Source of the DNA: an uncultured Acidovorax sp.
Lineage (GTDB): Bacteria; Pseudomonadota; Gammaproteobacteria; Burkholderiales; Burkholderiaceae_C
Assembly (NCBI GenBank): GCA_913774625.1
Contig: CAJYHL010000051.1
Span: 124,001 to 188,000 of the forward strand
Length of the DNA: 64,000 bases
Direction of reading: 5' to 3'
The translations under genes and the position numbers were made by a program. A model generated the notes under the pieces. That model made no database searches. It was not told the origin of the DNA and worked only from the letters and a program-made list of their open reading frames with translations. Below, in pieces: positions 38,439 through 52,307 of the stretch; the first letter of the stretch is position 1, and each line of letters starts with the position of its first letter.

Positions 38439-39794
38439 ATGGAACCGACCGCAAGCCGCGCCTGCGGCGTGCATGCCGCACGCCTGAACCTGGCCGATTA
38501 CGCCGTGAACTTCGGCGACGCGCATCCGCCGCTCACCCGCGCCCAGGCGCTGATCGAGGCCGAGCGCTGCTACTACTGCCACGACGCGCCCTGCGCCACG
38601 GCCTGCCCCACGGGCATCGACATTCCCTCCTTCATCCACCGCATCGCACAGGGCAACGAGCGCGGCGCGGCGCGCGCCATCCTCGAAGCCAACCCGCTGG
38701 GCGGCATGTGCGCCCGCGTCTGCCCGACCGAAGTGCTGTGCGAGCAGGCCTGCGTGCGCAATGCCAACGAGGACAAGCCGGTGGAGATCGGCGCGCTGCA
38801 GCGCCACGCCACCGATGCCTACTTCGCCGCCCCCGGCGCGCCGCTCTTCACCCGCGCCGCCCCCACCGGCCGGCGCGTGGCCGTGGTGGGCGCCGGGCCT
38901 GCGGGGCTGGCCTGCGCCCATGGCCTGGCGCTGCGCGGGCACGACGTGGTGCTGTTCGAGGCCCGGCCCAAGCTGGGCGGCCTCAACGAATACGGCCTGG
39001 CCAGCTACAAGACCGCGGGCGGCTTCGCGCAGAAGGAGGTGGCGTGGCTGCTGTCGGTGGGCGGCATCGAGGTGCGCTGCCAGCAGCAGCTGGGGCGCGA
39101 CATCACCGTCGATGGCCTGCTGGAGGCCTACGACGCCGTTTTCCTGGGCCTGGGCCTGGCCGGCGTGAACGCCCTGGGCATCGCCGAGCCGCAGGCCGCC
39201 GGCCTGCGCAATGCGGTGGACTTCATCGCCGACATCCGCCAGGCCGCCGATCTGTCGGCCGTGCCGGTGGGCCGGCGCGTGGTGGTGATCGGCGGCGGCA
39301 TGACGGCGGTCGATGCCGCCGTGCAGGCCCGCAAGCTGGGCGCGGAAGAGGTCAGCATCGTCTACCGCCGGGGGGCGGAAAGCATGTCGGCGTCGCAGGT
39401 GGAGCAGCGCTGGGCCCAGACCAACGGCGTGGCCCTGCGCCACTGGGCCGCGCCCAAGGAACTGCTGTGCGAGGCCGGCGCCGTGCGCGGCATGCGCTTC
39501 GCCGCCACGGCGGCGGCCGAGGGCGGGCGGCTGGTGGAGACGGGCGAGAGCTTCACGCTGGAGGCCGACATGGTGCTCAAGGCCATCGGCCAGAGCTACC
39601 TGCCTGCATACGCCGGCCCGTCCATCGCGCTGCAGGCCGGCCGCATCGCCACCGACGAAGAAGGCCGCACCAGCGTGCCCCGCGTCTGGGCCGGCGGCGA
39701 CTGCCGTGCCGGCGGGCGCGACCTGACCGTGGAGGCCGTGGAGCACGGCAAGGTCGCCGCCGCCTCCATCCACGCAGCGCTGCAGGCGGGCTGA
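38439..39794 (+). CDS. preT: NAD(P)-dependent oxidoreductase, dihydropyrimidine dehydrogenase subunit PreT
   Basis: CYYCHDAPCATACPTGIDIPSFIHRIA Fe-S domain; VAVVGAGPAGLACAHGLALRGHDVVLFEA; followed by preA. Confidence 0.92.
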   Translation: MEPTASRACGVHAARLNLADYAVNFGDAHPPLTRAQALIEAERCYYCHDAPCATACPTGIDIPSFIHRIAQGNERGAARAILEANPLGGMCARVCPTEVLCEQACVRNANEDKPVEIGALQRHATDAYFAAPGAPLFTRAAPTGRRVAVVGAGPAGLACAHGLALRGHDVVLFEARPKLGGLNEYGLASYKTAGGFAQKEVAWLLSVGGIEVRCQQQLGRDITVDGLLEAYDAVFLGLGLAGVNALGIAEPQAAGLRNAVDFIADIRQAADLSAVPVGRRVVVIGGGMTAVDAAVQARKLGAEEVSIVYRRGAESMSASQVEQRWAQTNGVALRHWAAPKELLCEAGAVRGMRFAATAAAEGGRLVETGESFTLEADMVLKAIGQSYLPAYAGPSIALQAGRIATDEEGRTSVPRVWAGGDCRAGGRDLTVEAVEHGKVAAASIHAALQAG

Positions 39795-39852
39795 GCCTGC
39801 CTCATCACGCCCCATCCAAGCCCCAAGCACAGAACACAGACAGGAGCCGCAC

Positions 39853-41160
39853 ATGGCCGACATCCGCAGCGAATTCCTGGGCATCCGCAGCCCCAACCCC
39901 TTCTGGCTGGCCTCCGCGCCGCCCACTGACAAGGAGATCAACGTCACCCGCGCCTTCGAGGCCGGCTGGGGCGGCGTGGTCTGGAAGACCCTGGGCGAAG
40001 ACCCGCACGTGGTTAACGTGAACGGCCCGCGCTATTCCACGCTCATGTCGCAGGACCGGCGCGTGATCGGCCTGAACAACATCGAGCTCATCACCGACCG
40101 GCCGCTGGCCGTGAACCTGGAGGAGATCCGCCGCGTCAAGCGCGCCTGGCCCGACCGCGCCATGATCGTCTCGCTGATGGTGCCCTGCGTGGAGGAGAGC
40201 TGGAAGCGCATCCTGCCCATGGTGGAAGACACGGGCGCCGACGGCATCGAGCTGAACTTCGGTTGCCCGCACGGCATGAGCGAGCGCGGCATGGGCGCGG
40301 CCGTGGGCCAGGTGCCCGAATACATCCAGATGGTCACGCAGTGGTGCAAGCAGTACAGCCACCTGCCGGTGATCGTGAAGCTCACGCCCAACATCACCGA
40401 CGTGCGCCAGCCGGCGCGCGCGGCCAAGGCCGGCGGGGCCGACGCGGTCTCGCTCATCAACACCATCAACTCCATCATGGGCGTGGACCTGGAGCGCATG
40501 GCCATGAGCCCCCATACCGGCGGCTGGGGCTCGCACGGCGGCTACTGCGGCCCGGCCGTCAAGCCCATCGCGCTGAACATGGTGGCCGAGATCGCGCGCG
40601 ACGCGCAGACCGCCGGCCTGCCCATCAGCGGCATCGGCGGCGTGACCACCTGGCGCGACGCGGCCGAATACATCGCGCTGGGCTGCGGCACGGTGCAGGT
40701 CTGCACGGCGGCCATGGTCTATGGCTTCAAGATCGTGCAGGACCTGTGCGACGGCCTCGCCAACTTCATGGACGCGCACGGCTACGAGCGCATCGACGAT
40801 TTCCGCGGCCAGGCCGTGCCCACCGTCAAGGACTGGAAGCAGCTGGACCTCAACCACATCGAGAAGGCCGTCATCGACCAGGACGCCTGCATCGGCTGCG
40901 GCCGCTGCCACGTGGTGTGCGAAGACACCTCGCACCAGGCCATCACCTTCGACAAGCAGGGCGGCGTGCGCCGCTTCGAGGTGAACGAGGCCGAATGCGT
41001 GGGCTGCAACCTGTGCGCCTCGATCTGCCCGGTGCCCGACTGCATCAGCATGCGCAGCCTGGCGCCCGGCGAGGTCGATGCGCGCACGGGCAAGGTGGTG
41101 ACCGGGGAATACGCCAACTGGACCACGCATCCCAACAACCCGCAACGCGTGCCGGCCTGA
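39853..41160 (+). CDS. preA: NAD-dependent dihydropyrimidine dehydrogenase subunit PreA
   Basis: NPFWLASAPPTDKEINVTRAFEAGWGGVVWKT; ELNFGCPHGMSERGMG; C-terminal CIGCGRCHVVC...CVGCNLCASICP. Confidence 0.96.
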   Translation: MADIRSEFLGIRSPNPFWLASAPPTDKEINVTRAFEAGWGGVVWKTLGEDPHVVNVNGPRYSTLMSQDRRVIGLNNIELITDRPLAVNLEEIRRVKRAWPDRAMIVSLMVPCVEESWKRILPMVEDTGADGIELNFGCPHGMSERGMGAAVGQVPEYIQMVTQWCKQYSHLPVIVKLTPNITDVRQPARAAKAGGADAVSLINTINSIMGVDLERMAMSPHTGGWGSHGGYCGPAVKPIALNMVAEIARDAQTAGLPISGIGGVTTWRDAAEYIALGCGTVQVCTAAMVYGFKIVQDLCDGLANFMDAHGYERIDDFRGQAVPTVKDWKQLDLNHIEKAVIDQDACIGCGRCHVVCEDTSHQAITFDKQGGVRRFEVNEAECVGCNLCASICPVPDCISMRSLAPGEVDARTGKVVTGEYANWTTHPNNPQRVPA

Positions 41161-41224
41161 GCCTTGCTTGTCTGCCATGCGTTCCTTCCTGCCCCTGCGT
41201 CTGCAACGTTGAGGAGAGCTTTCC

Positions 41225-44216
<2,992 letters not shown>

Positions 44217-44263
44217 CCGGCGGGCCTCGCCCATCCCCCATTTCCCAGACTCCGGAGAACACC

Positions 44264-45529
44264 ATGGACACCAAAGTGAAGACCGACATCGGCCACCTGC
44301 GCATCGACGGCCAGCGCCTCTGGGATTCGCTCATGGAGCTGGCGCAGATCGGCGCCACGCCCAAGGGCGGCGTCTGCCGCCTCACGCTGACCGACCTGGA
44401 CAAGCAGGGCCGCGACCTGGTCACCGGCTGGGCGCGCGAGGCGGGCATGTCCGTCACCATCGACAAGATCGGCAACGTCTTCATGCGCCGCCCGGGCCGC
44501 GACGACAGCCTGCCGCCCATCATGACCGGCAGCCACATCGACACCCAGCCCACGGGCGGCAAGTTCGACGGCAACTACGGCGTGCTGGCGGGCATCGAGG
44601 TGGTGCGCACGCTCAACGATCACGGCATCGAGACCGAGGCGCCCATCGAGGTCGCCTTCTGGACCAACGAGGAAGGCAGCCGCTTCGTGCCGGTGATGAT
44701 GGGCTCGGGCGTCTTCGCCAAGGCCTTCACGCTGGAGCATGCCTATGCCGCCACGGACACCGAGGGCAAGACCGTCAAGGGCGAGCTGGAGCGCATCGGC
44801 TACGTCGGCGAGCAGGAGCCGGGCGACCATCCCATCGGCGCGTATTTCGAGACGCACATCGAGCAGGGCCCGGTGCTGGAAGACAACGACAAGACCATCG
44901 GCGTGGTGAGCGGCGTGCTGGGCATCCGCTGGTTCGACTGCACCGTGACGGGCATGGAGGCCCATGCCGGTCCCACGCCCATGGCCCTCCGCAAGGACGC
45001 CATGCTGGCCGCCACCCGCATCATGCAGGACGTGGTCGCCGCCGCCCATCGCCACCCGCCGCACGGCCGGGGCACGGTGGGCATGGTGCAGGTCTTCCCC
45101 AACAGCCGCAACGTCATTCCCGGCCGCGTCAAGTTCAGCATCGACCTGCGCAACAGCACGGATGAACTGGTCGATGCGATGGCCGCCGAGGTCAAGGCCC
45201 TGGCAGACCAGGTGGCCAGGGAGCACGGCGTGCAGGTGCAGATCGACCTCGTCTCCAGCTATCCCGCGCAGCAGTTCCATGCCGAGTGCGTGGAGGCCGT
45301 GGGCCGCGCCGCCGCCAGCCTGGGCTACAGCCACATGCCTGCCGTGTCGGGGGCCGGGCACGACGCGGTGTACATGGCCAAGCTGGCCCCGGCGGGGATG
45401 ATCTTCATCCCCTGCAAGGACGGCATCAGCCACAACGAGATCGAGGACGCCCAGCCCGCGCACATCGAGGCCGGCTGCAACGTGCTGCTGCACGCCATGC
45501 TGGAGCGGGCCGGGGTGGCCGCCGGCTGA
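44264..45529 (+). CDS. M20-family Zn hydrolase (beta-ureidopropionase / N-carbamoyl amino-acid hydrolase)
   Basis: MTGSHIDTQPTGGKFDGNYGVLAGIEVVRTL; WTNEEGSRF; MEAHAGPTPMALRKDAML. Confidence 0.93.
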   Translation: MDTKVKTDIGHLRIDGQRLWDSLMELAQIGATPKGGVCRLTLTDLDKQGRDLVTGWAREAGMSVTIDKIGNVFMRRPGRDDSLPPIMTGSHIDTQPTGGKFDGNYGVLAGIEVVRTLNDHGIETEAPIEVAFWTNEEGSRFVPVMMGSGVFAKAFTLEHAYAATDTEGKTVKGELERIGYVGEQEPGDHPIGAYFETHIEQGPVLEDNDKTIGVVSGVLGIRWFDCTVTGMEAHAGPTPMALRKDAMLAATRIMQDVVAAAHRHPPHGRGTVGMVQVFPNSRNVIPGRVKFSIDLRNSTDELVDAMAAEVKALADQVAREHGVQVQIDLVSSYPAQQFHAECVEAVGRAAASLGYSHMPAVSGAGHDAVYMAKLAPAGMIFIPCKDGISHNEIEDAQPAHIEAGCNVLLHAMLERAGVAAG

Positions 45530-45563
45530 AAACCGGGGTGGGACGAGGCGCGCGGGGGCCGGA

Positions 45564-46145
45564 TCAGTGCGGAGCGGCGCTGCGCCAGGTCAGCAGCCGG
45601 AAGGGCAGCAACAGCAGCACGCCCACGGCCAGCTTCACGCCCAGGTCGCCCAGCGCCCAGGTGATCCACGGATCGCCCGAGCCCGCGAAGGCGATGCCCC
45701 AGAACACGGCGGTGTCGAGCGCTGCGGCCAGCACCGTGGCCAGCAGCGGCGCGCGCCACCAGGTGCCCTGGCGCAGCCGGTGGAAGATGCTGATGTCCAG
45801 GCACTGCGACACGATGAAGGCCGTGCCCGAAGCGATGGCGATGCGCGCGGGCGCCAGCGCCAGCGATGCCGCCACCGCGACAGCGAAGCCCACCCAGGCC
45901 ACGCGCCGCGCCGGCACCGGGCCGTGGCTGCGGTTGATGAGGTCGCTGACCAGGAAGGCCACGGGGTAGCTCAGCGCGCCCCAGGTCAGCCAGTCGTTGA
46001 TGGGGTACTGCACCAGGATGTTGGAGGCCAGCACCACGCAGGCCATGGCCAGCGCCGCGCCCGCGAAGCGCAGCAGCGAGGGGGGCGCGAAGGCCGCCGC
46101 CGTGTCTGCCGGCAGCGGCGTGGCAGCGGGCGTGTGCGCCGTCAT
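45564..46145 (-). CDS. VUT/YhhQ-family (queuosine precursor-type) transporter
   Basis: ASNILVQYPINDWLTWGALSYPVAFLVSDLINRSHGPVPARRVAW; SQCLDISIFHRLR. Confidence 0.85.
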   Translation of the reverse strand: MTAHTPAATPLPADTAAAFAPPSLLRFAGAALAMACVVLASNILVQYPINDWLTWGALSYPVAFLVSDLINRSHGPVPARRVAWVGFAVAVAASLALAPARIAIASGTAFIVSQCLDISIFHRLRQGTWWRAPLLATVLAAALDTAVFWGIAFAGSGDPWITWALGDLGVKLAVGVLLLLPFRLLTWRSAAPH

Positions 46146-47887
46146 GCTGCGGCTCCCAGGATGGCGCGGGCCACGGCCTCGCCCACCTTGATGCCGTCCA
46201 CCCCGGCCGAGAGGATGCCGCCCGCGTAGCTGGCGCCTTCGCCCGCCGGATAGAGGCCGGCGGTGTTCAGGCTCTGGAAGTCCTCGCCCCGGCCGATCTT
46301 GAGCGGGGAGGAGGTGCGCGTCTCCACCCCAGTCAGCACTGCGTCGTGCATGTCGTAGCCGCGGATCTTCCTGCCGAAGGCCGGCAGGGCCTCGCGCATG
46401 GCTTCGGTGGCATAGGCAGGCAGGGCCTCGTGCAGGTCCACCATCGTCACGCCGGGCTTGTAGGAAGGCTCCACGTTGCCCAGCTGCGTCGATGCGCGCC
46501 GCGCCAGGAAGTCGCCCACCAGCTGCGCCGGGGCGTTGTAGCTGCTGCCGCCCAGCAGGTAGGCGTTCGATTCCAGCTGCCGCTGCAGCACGATGCCGGC
46601 CAGCGGATGGGCCTGGCCCGCGGGCAGTTCCTCCACGCCGTGCGTGGCGCCCAGCGCCGCGGCGAAGGCCTCGGCATCGTGCGGGTAGTCGCTCGGGTCG
46701 ATGGCCACCACCATGCCGGCGTTGGCATTGCGCTCGTTGCGCGAATACTGGCTCATGCCGTTGGTGACCACGCGGCCGGGCTCGCTGGTGGCGGCCACCA
46801 CCGTGCCGCCCGGGCACATGCAGAAGCTGTAGACCGCCCGGCCGTTGGCGGCGTGGTGGACCAGCTTGTAGTCGGCCGCGCCCAGCAGCGGGTGGCCGGC
46901 GTGGCGGCCCCAGCGGGCGCGGTCGATCACGCTCTGCGGATGCTCGATGCGCACACCCACCGAGAAGGGCTTGGCCTCCATGTGGACGCCGCGTCCGTGC
47001 AGCATGGCGAAGGTGTCGCGCGAGCTGTGGCCCAGGGCCATCACCACATGGTCGGCGCGCAGCGTGTGCTGCTGGCCCGTGGCCTGGTCCAGCACCTGCA
47101 GGCCGCGCAGGTGGCGCTGGCCGGAGGCGTCGGCCTCGACCACCACGTCGGTCACGCGCTGCCCGAAGCGCACCTCGCCGCCCAGGGCGATGATCTGCTC
47201 GCGCAGCGTCTCCACCACCTTGACCAGCTTGAAGGTGCCGATGTGCGGATGCGCGGCGTAGAGGATCTCGGGCGGCGCGCCGGCCTGCACGAACTCCTCC
47301 ATCACCTTGCGGCCCAGGTGGCGCGGGTCCTTGATCTGGCTGTAGAGCTTGCCGTCGCTGAAGGTGCCGGCACCGCCTTCGCCGAACTGCACGTTCGATT
47401 CCGGCGTCAGCGTGCGCTTGCGCCACAGGCCCCAGGTGTCCTTGGTGCGCTCGCGCACCGGCTTGCCGCGCTCCAGCACGATGGGCCTGAAGCCCATCTG
47501 CGCCAGCACCAGCGCGGCGAAGATGCCGCAGGGCCCGAAGCCCACCACCACCGGGCGGTGCGCCAGCCCTTCGGGTGCGCGGCCTACGGGCTTCCAGGCC
47601 ATGTCGGGCGTGGGCTGCACGTGCGGGCGGCCGGCATGGCGCGCCAGCAGGGCGGGCTCCTGCGCCGGGTCGGCCAGCGCGATGTCGAGGATGTACACCG
47701 CCAGCAGGTCGGCCTTGCGCGCGTCGAAGCTGCGCTTGTGGACATGCAGGCGCGCGATGTCGGCGGCCGGCACGCCCAGGGCGGCGGCGGCCTGCTCGCG
47801 CAGCGCGGCTTCGGGATGGTTGTCGGCGTCGAGGGGGCCGGCGGGCAGGGCGGCCAGCGGCAGCTTGATTTCCGAGAGTCGGATCAT
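46142..47887 (-). CDS. FAD-dependent dehydrogenase (NAD(P)/FAD-dependent oxidoreductase)
   Basis: PVVVGFGPCGIFAALVLAQMGFRPIVLERGKPVRERTKDTWGLWRKRTLTPESNVQFGEGGAGTFSDGKLYSQIKDP. Confidence 0.92.
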   Translation of the reverse strand: MIRLSEIKLPLAALPAGPLDADNHPEAALREQAAAALGVPAADIARLHVHKRSFDARKADLLAVYILDIALADPAQEPALLARHAGRPHVQPTPDMAWKPVGRAPEGLAHRPVVVGFGPCGIFAALVLAQMGFRPIVLERGKPVRERTKDTWGLWRKRTLTPESNVQFGEGGAGTFSDGKLYSQIKDPRHLGRKVMEEFVQAGAPPEILYAAHPHIGTFKLVKVVETLREQIIALGGEVRFGQRVTDVVVEADASGQRHLRGLQVLDQATGQQHTLRADHVVMALGHSSRDTFAMLHGRGVHMEAKPFSVGVRIEHPQSVIDRARWGRHAGHPLLGAADYKLVHHAANGRAVYSFCMCPGGTVVAATSEPGRVVTNGMSQYSRNERNANAGMVVAIDPSDYPHDAEAFAAALGATHGVEELPAGQAHPLAGIVLQRQLESNAYLLGGSSYNAPAQLVGDFLARRASTQLGNVEPSYKPGVTMVDLHEALPAYATEAMREALPAFGRKIRGYDMHDAVLTGVETRTSSPLKIGRGEDFQSLNTAGLYPAGEGASYAGGILSAGVDGIKVGEAVARAILGAAA

Positions 47888-48060
47888 GGCGTTCAGGCCC
47901 GTATCTATCGGGCGTGGGTCGTTTCGTGGGGGCGCAAATCATACGGCAGGCCGGTTTTTCTGGCGATGCACGGGCGCTTTGCCATGGCTTTGCAAGCGGT
48001 TCACAGGCGGCTTCCACAATGGCTGCGTTTGGCAGGGATGTTTCGAGAGGGAGATCGCAG

Positions 48061-48984
48061 ATGGCACGGATCAAGGCGAAGCGTTGTTCGGCAGGCCTGC
48101 TCAAGGCGGCGGGCGTGGCGCTGCTGGCCTGGCCCTGGGGCTGGGCCGCGCATGCGGCGGGCGGTGCGGATGCGGAAGGCGTGGCCGAAGGCCCCGCCTG
48201 GGCCGCGCCCGCAGGCCAGCGGGTGCTGCGCGACCTGCCCTACGGGCCCGACCGGCGCCAGCGCATGGATGTCTATCTGCCGGCAGCGCCGCCCCGGGAC
48301 GCGCCCGTGATCTTCATGGTGCATGGCGGCGCCTGGCGCGTGGGCGATAAATCCAGCGCCAGCGTGGTGCGCAACAAGGTGGAACACTGGGTGCCGCAGG
48401 GCGCGGTGTTCGTGTCGATCAACTACCGCATGCTGCCCGAGGCCGATCCGCTGGCGCAACTGCAGGACGTGGCCCAGGCGCTGGCCACGGCCCAGCGGCT
48501 GGCGCCGCAATGGGGGGCCGATCCGGGCCGCTTCGTCGCCATGGGCCATTCGGCGGGCGCGCATCTGGTGGCCCTGCTGGCGGCCGAGCCCGGCCTGCAG
48601 CAGTCGCTGGGCGTGCGGCCGGTGCGCGGCACGGTGCTGCTCGACAGTGCCGCGCTGGATGTGCCCCGGCTCATGCGGCTGCCCCATGCCCGGCTCTATG
48701 ACCAGGCCTTCGGGGCCGATCCTGCGTACTGGGCCAGCGCTTCGCCGGTGGACCGGCTGCGCCAGGCCGCCGCCCCGGTGCTGGCCGTGTGCTCCAGCCG
48801 CCGGGCCATGTCCTGCGGCCAGGCCCGGGAGCTGGCGGCCCGCGCGCAGCCGCTGGCCATGCGCGTTCAAGTGCTGCCGCAGGACCTGGACCACCGCGGA
48901 ACGAACGAGCAGCTGGGCCTGCCCGGCCCCTACACCGATGCGGTGGATGCTTTCCTGCGCAGCGTGGGCGCGGCCCCTCCCTGA
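48061..48984 (+). CDS. Secreted alpha/beta hydrolase (esterase/lipase)
   Basis: Signal peptide; PVIFMVHGGAWRVGDKSS oxyanion hole; AMGHSAGAHLVALLA nucleophile elbow. Confidence 0.88.
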   Translation: MARIKAKRCSAGLLKAAGVALLAWPWGWAAHAAGGADAEGVAEGPAWAAPAGQRVLRDLPYGPDRRQRMDVYLPAAPPRDAPVIFMVHGGAWRVGDKSSASVVRNKVEHWVPQGAVFVSINYRMLPEADPLAQLQDVAQALATAQRLAPQWGADPGRFVAMGHSAGAHLVALLAAEPGLQQSLGVRPVRGTVLLDSAALDVPRLMRLPHARLYDQAFGADPAYWASASPVDRLRQAAAPVLAVCSSRRAMSCGQARELAARAQPLAMRVQVLPQDLDHRGTNEQLGLPGPYTDAVDAFLRSVGAAPP

Positions 48985-49003
48985 AGGAAGCTGCTGCGGC
49001 GGT

Positions 49004-50008
49004 TCACCGGCGGCGCCGCTTCCAGAACAGCTCGGTCGCCCCGAAGGCCAGCGCCGCCACCCCTAGCGGCGCGAAGAAGTACAGCATGCGGTAGGCCAGC
49101 ACGGCGGCCAGGGCCTGGGTGGGCGGCATGTAGGCCGAGAGCACGGCGGTGGCTACGGCCTCCAGCACGCCCAGGCCGGCGGGAATGCGCGAGACCAGCC
49201 CCGCGATGGCGCCCAGCAGCACGGTGGCCAGCGCCGCCGCGTAGGGTGCCTGCTGGCGCGTCAGGAACCACAGCGCGCCGCCCATCAGCATCCAGTTGGC
49301 GCACGAAACCGCCACCTGCAGCAGCCCTGCCTTCGCGTGCGGCAGGGGAAAGTCGTGGCCCCGCACGGCCAGCGGCCGCCCGCCGCGCCAGGCGCACAGG
49401 GCCAGGTAGCCGGCCGTGATGGCGGCCAGCCCCAGCCCCATCCAGTGCAGCTGGCCGCTGCGCACGCCCCAGCCTTCGGGCAGCTGGGGCGTCCACGCCC
49501 AGAAGACGGCACCTGCCAGCACGAAGTAGCCCAGCCAGTTGGTGATGATGGACAGCACCACGATCTGCCCGATGGCCGCCACGCCCACGCCCTGGCGCGA
49601 ATAGAGCCGGTAGCGCGTGGTGGCGCCACCGATGAGCGAGCCCAGGTTCAGCGTGAAGGGATAGGCGATCAGCGTGATGCCCAGCGTGCGTGCCACCGGC
49701 AGCCCGTGGCGCGTGTAGTGGCGCCCGAACAGGTCGAAGGTGGCGTAGAGCAGATGGCTGGACCAGGCCAGCGCCGCGGCCGGCGCCACCACGGCGAGAG
49801 GCAGGGCGCGCAGCGACTGCCACACGGCCGGCCAGTCCACGCGGCTGCCCTGGTGCCACAGCAGGTAGAGCACGAAGGCCGCGAAGCCGCCGGTCAGCCC
49901 GGTGGCGAGCCAGGGCCACCAGCGCTGCCCGCGCAGGCGGGCCCAGCGGCTGCGCTGCGGTGCGGCGGTGCCGTCGGCACGCGAGGGGCGGGCGGCCATG
50001 CGGGCCAT
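49004..50008 (-). CDS. YbhN/UPF0104-family (LPG synthase TM-like) membrane protein
   Basis: YPFTLNLGSLIGGATTRYRLYSRQGVG; IPAGLGVLEAVATAVLSAY; gene order ybhP-clsB-ybhN. Confidence 0.87.
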   Translation of the reverse strand: MARMAARPSRADGTAAPQRSRWARLRGQRWWPWLATGLTGGFAAFVLYLLWHQGSRVDWPAVWQSLRALPLAVVAPAAALAWSSHLLYATFDLFGRHYTRHGLPVARTLGITLIAYPFTLNLGSLIGGATTRYRLYSRQGVGVAAIGQIVVLSIITNWLGYFVLAGAVFWAWTPQLPEGWGVRSGQLHWMGLGLAAITAGYLALCAWRGGRPLAVRGHDFPLPHAKAGLLQVAVSCANWMLMGGALWFLTRQQAPYAAALATVLLGAIAGLVSRIPAGLGVLEAVATAVLSAYMPPTQALAAVLAYRMLYFFAPLGVAALAFGATELFWKRRRR

Positions 50009-50027
50009 GCCGGCGCGAGGGGCTGGG

Positions 50028-51335
50028 TCAGCCGGCACCGGACGCAGTCCGCTGCGGAGCGGCCGTGGCGGATGCGGGCGAGGCCGCCTGCGCTGCCAGG
50101 TCCTCGTGGCTGACCAGCGATATCTCCGGCGCATGCCGCGGCAGCCAGCCGGCCCAGGTGGGGAACCAGCGCATCAGGTGGAACACGCAGTAGCTGCGCA
50201 GCAGGCGCAGACCCTCCCAGCGGCCCGGGGGCTCGGCCTGCACCTGCTTGCAGCTGTGCTCCATAAGCCGCGACAGGCGCTGGTGCAGTCCGGCGTTGAA
50301 TGCGGCGTCGCGGATGATGACGTTGGCCTCCAGGTTCAGCGACAGGCTCAGCGGGTCGAGGTTGCTGGAGCCCACCGTGGCCCATTCCCCGTCCACCAGC
50401 GCCACCTTGCCGTGCAGCGGCCGGTCGCAGTATTCGTAGATGCGCACGCCGGCGCGCAGCAGGTGGTCGTAGAGCAGGCCGGCGGCGGTCTTCACGATGG
50501 GCATGTCGGGCTGGCCCTGCAGGATCAGCCGTACATCGACCCCGCGCCGGGCCGCGCGCCGCAGCTCGCGGATGAAGCGGTAGCCCGGGAAGAAGTAGGC
50601 GTTGGCGATCACCACGCGCTCGCGCGCCGAGCGCAGGGCGATGCGGTAGTGGCGCTCGATGTCGTTGGTGTGATGGTGGTTGTCGCGCGTCACGAAGAGG
50701 GCCTGCGCGGGGCCGGCCGGCGGCAGGCTGCCGGCAGCCGCCTGCCTGGGCCTCAGTTCCCAGCGGCGGCGACGCTGCTTGAGCGGCAGCACGGCCTCCT
50801 GCACGAAGGCGTGCATCTGCGCCACCAGCGGGCCGCGCACCTGCACCGAATAGTCCTGCTTGGCCTCGGGGCCGAAGTCGGCCACATGGTCGGCCGAATA
50901 GTTGATGCCGCCGATGAAGGCCAGCTCGCCGTCCACCACCACGATCTTGCGGTGCATGCGGCGCAGCACGTTCAGGCGCTGGCCGAAGAGCTGGCGGCCC
51001 GGGTCGAAGATGCGGAAGCGCACGCCGGCGGCGACCAGCTCGCCCACGAAGCGCTCTGACAGGTCGGGCGAGCCGAAGCCGTCCACCAGCACATGCACGG
51101 CCGCGCCGCGCCGCGCGGCCTCCAGCAGCGCGGCATGCAGCTGCAGGCCGATCTTGTCCTCGAACAGGATGAAGGTCTCCAGCCAGACTTCGCGCCGCGC
51201 GTTGCGGATGGCGTCGAACACGCGCGGAAAGAACTCCTCGCCGTTCTCCAGCAGCTCGAAAGCGTTGCCATCGACCCAGCGGCTGCCGGCGCGGCGTGCG
51301 GGCCCGAAGGCGCGGGAAGCGGGGCCCAGGCTCAT
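50028..51335 (-). CDS. clsB: Cardiolipin synthase B
   Basis: Two HKD motifs: [21 protein letters not shown] and [24 protein letters not shown]. Confidence 0.93.
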   Translation of the reverse strand: MSLGPASRAFGPARRAGSRWVDGNAFELLENGEEFFPRVFDAIRNARREVWLETFILFEDKIGLQLHAALLEAARRGAAVHVLVDGFGSPDLSERFVGELVAAGVRFRIFDPGRQLFGQRLNVLRRMHRKIVVVDGELAFIGGINYSADHVADFGPEAKQDYSVQVRGPLVAQMHAFVQEAVLPLKQRRRRWELRPRQAAAGSLPPAGPAQALFVTRDNHHHTNDIERHYRIALRSARERVVIANAYFFPGYRFIRELRRAARRGVDVRLILQGQPDMPIVKTAAGLLYDHLLRAGVRIYEYCDRPLHGKVALVDGEWATVGSSNLDPLSLSLNLEANVIIRDAAFNAGLHQRLSRLMEHSCKQVQAEPPGRWEGLRLLRSYCVFHLMRWFPTWAGWLPRHAPEISLVSHEDLAAQAASPASATAAPQRTASGAG

Positions 51336-52099
51336 AGCGCGATCTCCGCCGCCAGCGGCGCATGGTCTGACAGGCGGCACCAGGGCCTTCGCGGCAGCGC
51401 CACCGGCGTCAGCACCGCCACGTTGCGCACGTAGATGCGGTCCAGCTGCAGCACCGGCAGCGACGCGGGAAAGGTGCGCCGCGCCCGGCCGCCGCCCTGC
51501 ATGAAGACCTCCTGCAGGCCCGCGCCGTCGCGCAGCACATCGTGCGCGCGGCCGCGCCAGTCGTTGAAGTCGCCGGCCAGCACCACCGGCTCGGCCGGAT
51601 CGAAGGTGTTCACCAGGTCGCAGATGCGGCGCAGCTGGCGCTGGCGGTGCGCCTCCTGCAGGCCCAGGTGAACGCAGATGGCATGCACCTGCGTGGCGCT
51701 GCCGGGCGGCTGCAGCACGCAGTGCAGCATGCCGCGCCGCTCGGGGCCGGTGACGGAGATGTCGTGGTTCTCGTAATGCACGATGGGGAACTTGGACAGC
51801 AGGGCATTGCCGTGGTGGCCGTTGTCGTACACCGCGTTGCGGCCATAGGCATGCTGGTGCCAGATGGTGTCGGCCAGGAATTCGTAGTGCGGCTCCTGCG
51901 GGAAGTTCTCCACGCGCCCGGCATGCTTCTGGTGGCTGCCCAGCACTTCCTGCAGGAACACCAGGTCGGCCGAGACATCGCGCACCGCATCGCGCAGTTC
52001 ATGCAGCATGAAGCGCCGGTTGAAGGTGGTGAAGCCCTTGTGGACGTTCACGGTCAGCACCTTGAACGACGCCGCGGGCTGTGGGGTGGCTGTTTCCAT
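51332..52099 (-). CDS. Endonuclease/exonuclease/phosphatase family protein (YbhP-like)
   Basis: [67 protein letters not shown]. Confidence 0.92.
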   Translation of the reverse strand: METATPQPAASFKVLTVNVHKGFTTFNRRFMLHELRDAVRDVSADLVFLQEVLGSHQKHAGRVENFPQEPHYEFLADTIWHQHAYGRNAVYDNGHHGNALLSKFPIVHYENHDISVTGPERRGMLHCVLQPPGSATQVHAICVHLGLQEAHRQRQLRRICDLVNTFDPAEPVVLAGDFNDWRGRAHDVLRDGAGLQEVFMQGGGRARRTFPASLPVLQLDRIYVRNVAVLTPVALPRRPWCRLSDHAPLAAEIAL

Positions 52100-52260
52100 C
52101 GGGTCGGATCGCAAAGAAAAAAGGCGGGCCCGCTCGCCGGTGCGGCGGGTGTGTCGCCATGTCTTTCGATTGTTCCGATCCGTCCTGCGGCACCCTGTAG
52201 GACGGCTGGCCGATACCTTGACGCTGCAGGGCGGCACCCTGAGGGTGCCCGCCGCCGCAG

Positions 52261-52286
52261 AAAAAAGGGCCGCGATGAGCGGCCCT
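52261..52286 (-). terminator. Rho-independent terminator downstream of cysK
   Basis: On the minus strand AGGGCCGC-TCATC-GCGGCCCT then a T-run (plus strand AAAAAA at 52261-52266). Confidence 0.85.
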
Positions 52287-52307
52287 TCGGATGCAGCGAC
52301 GCAGGGG

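Noticed and set aside
45567-46229. plus-strand ORF opposite the VUT transporter
   Set aside because: Q/G/H/A-rich shadow ORF; the minus-strand frame encodes a recognisable transporter.
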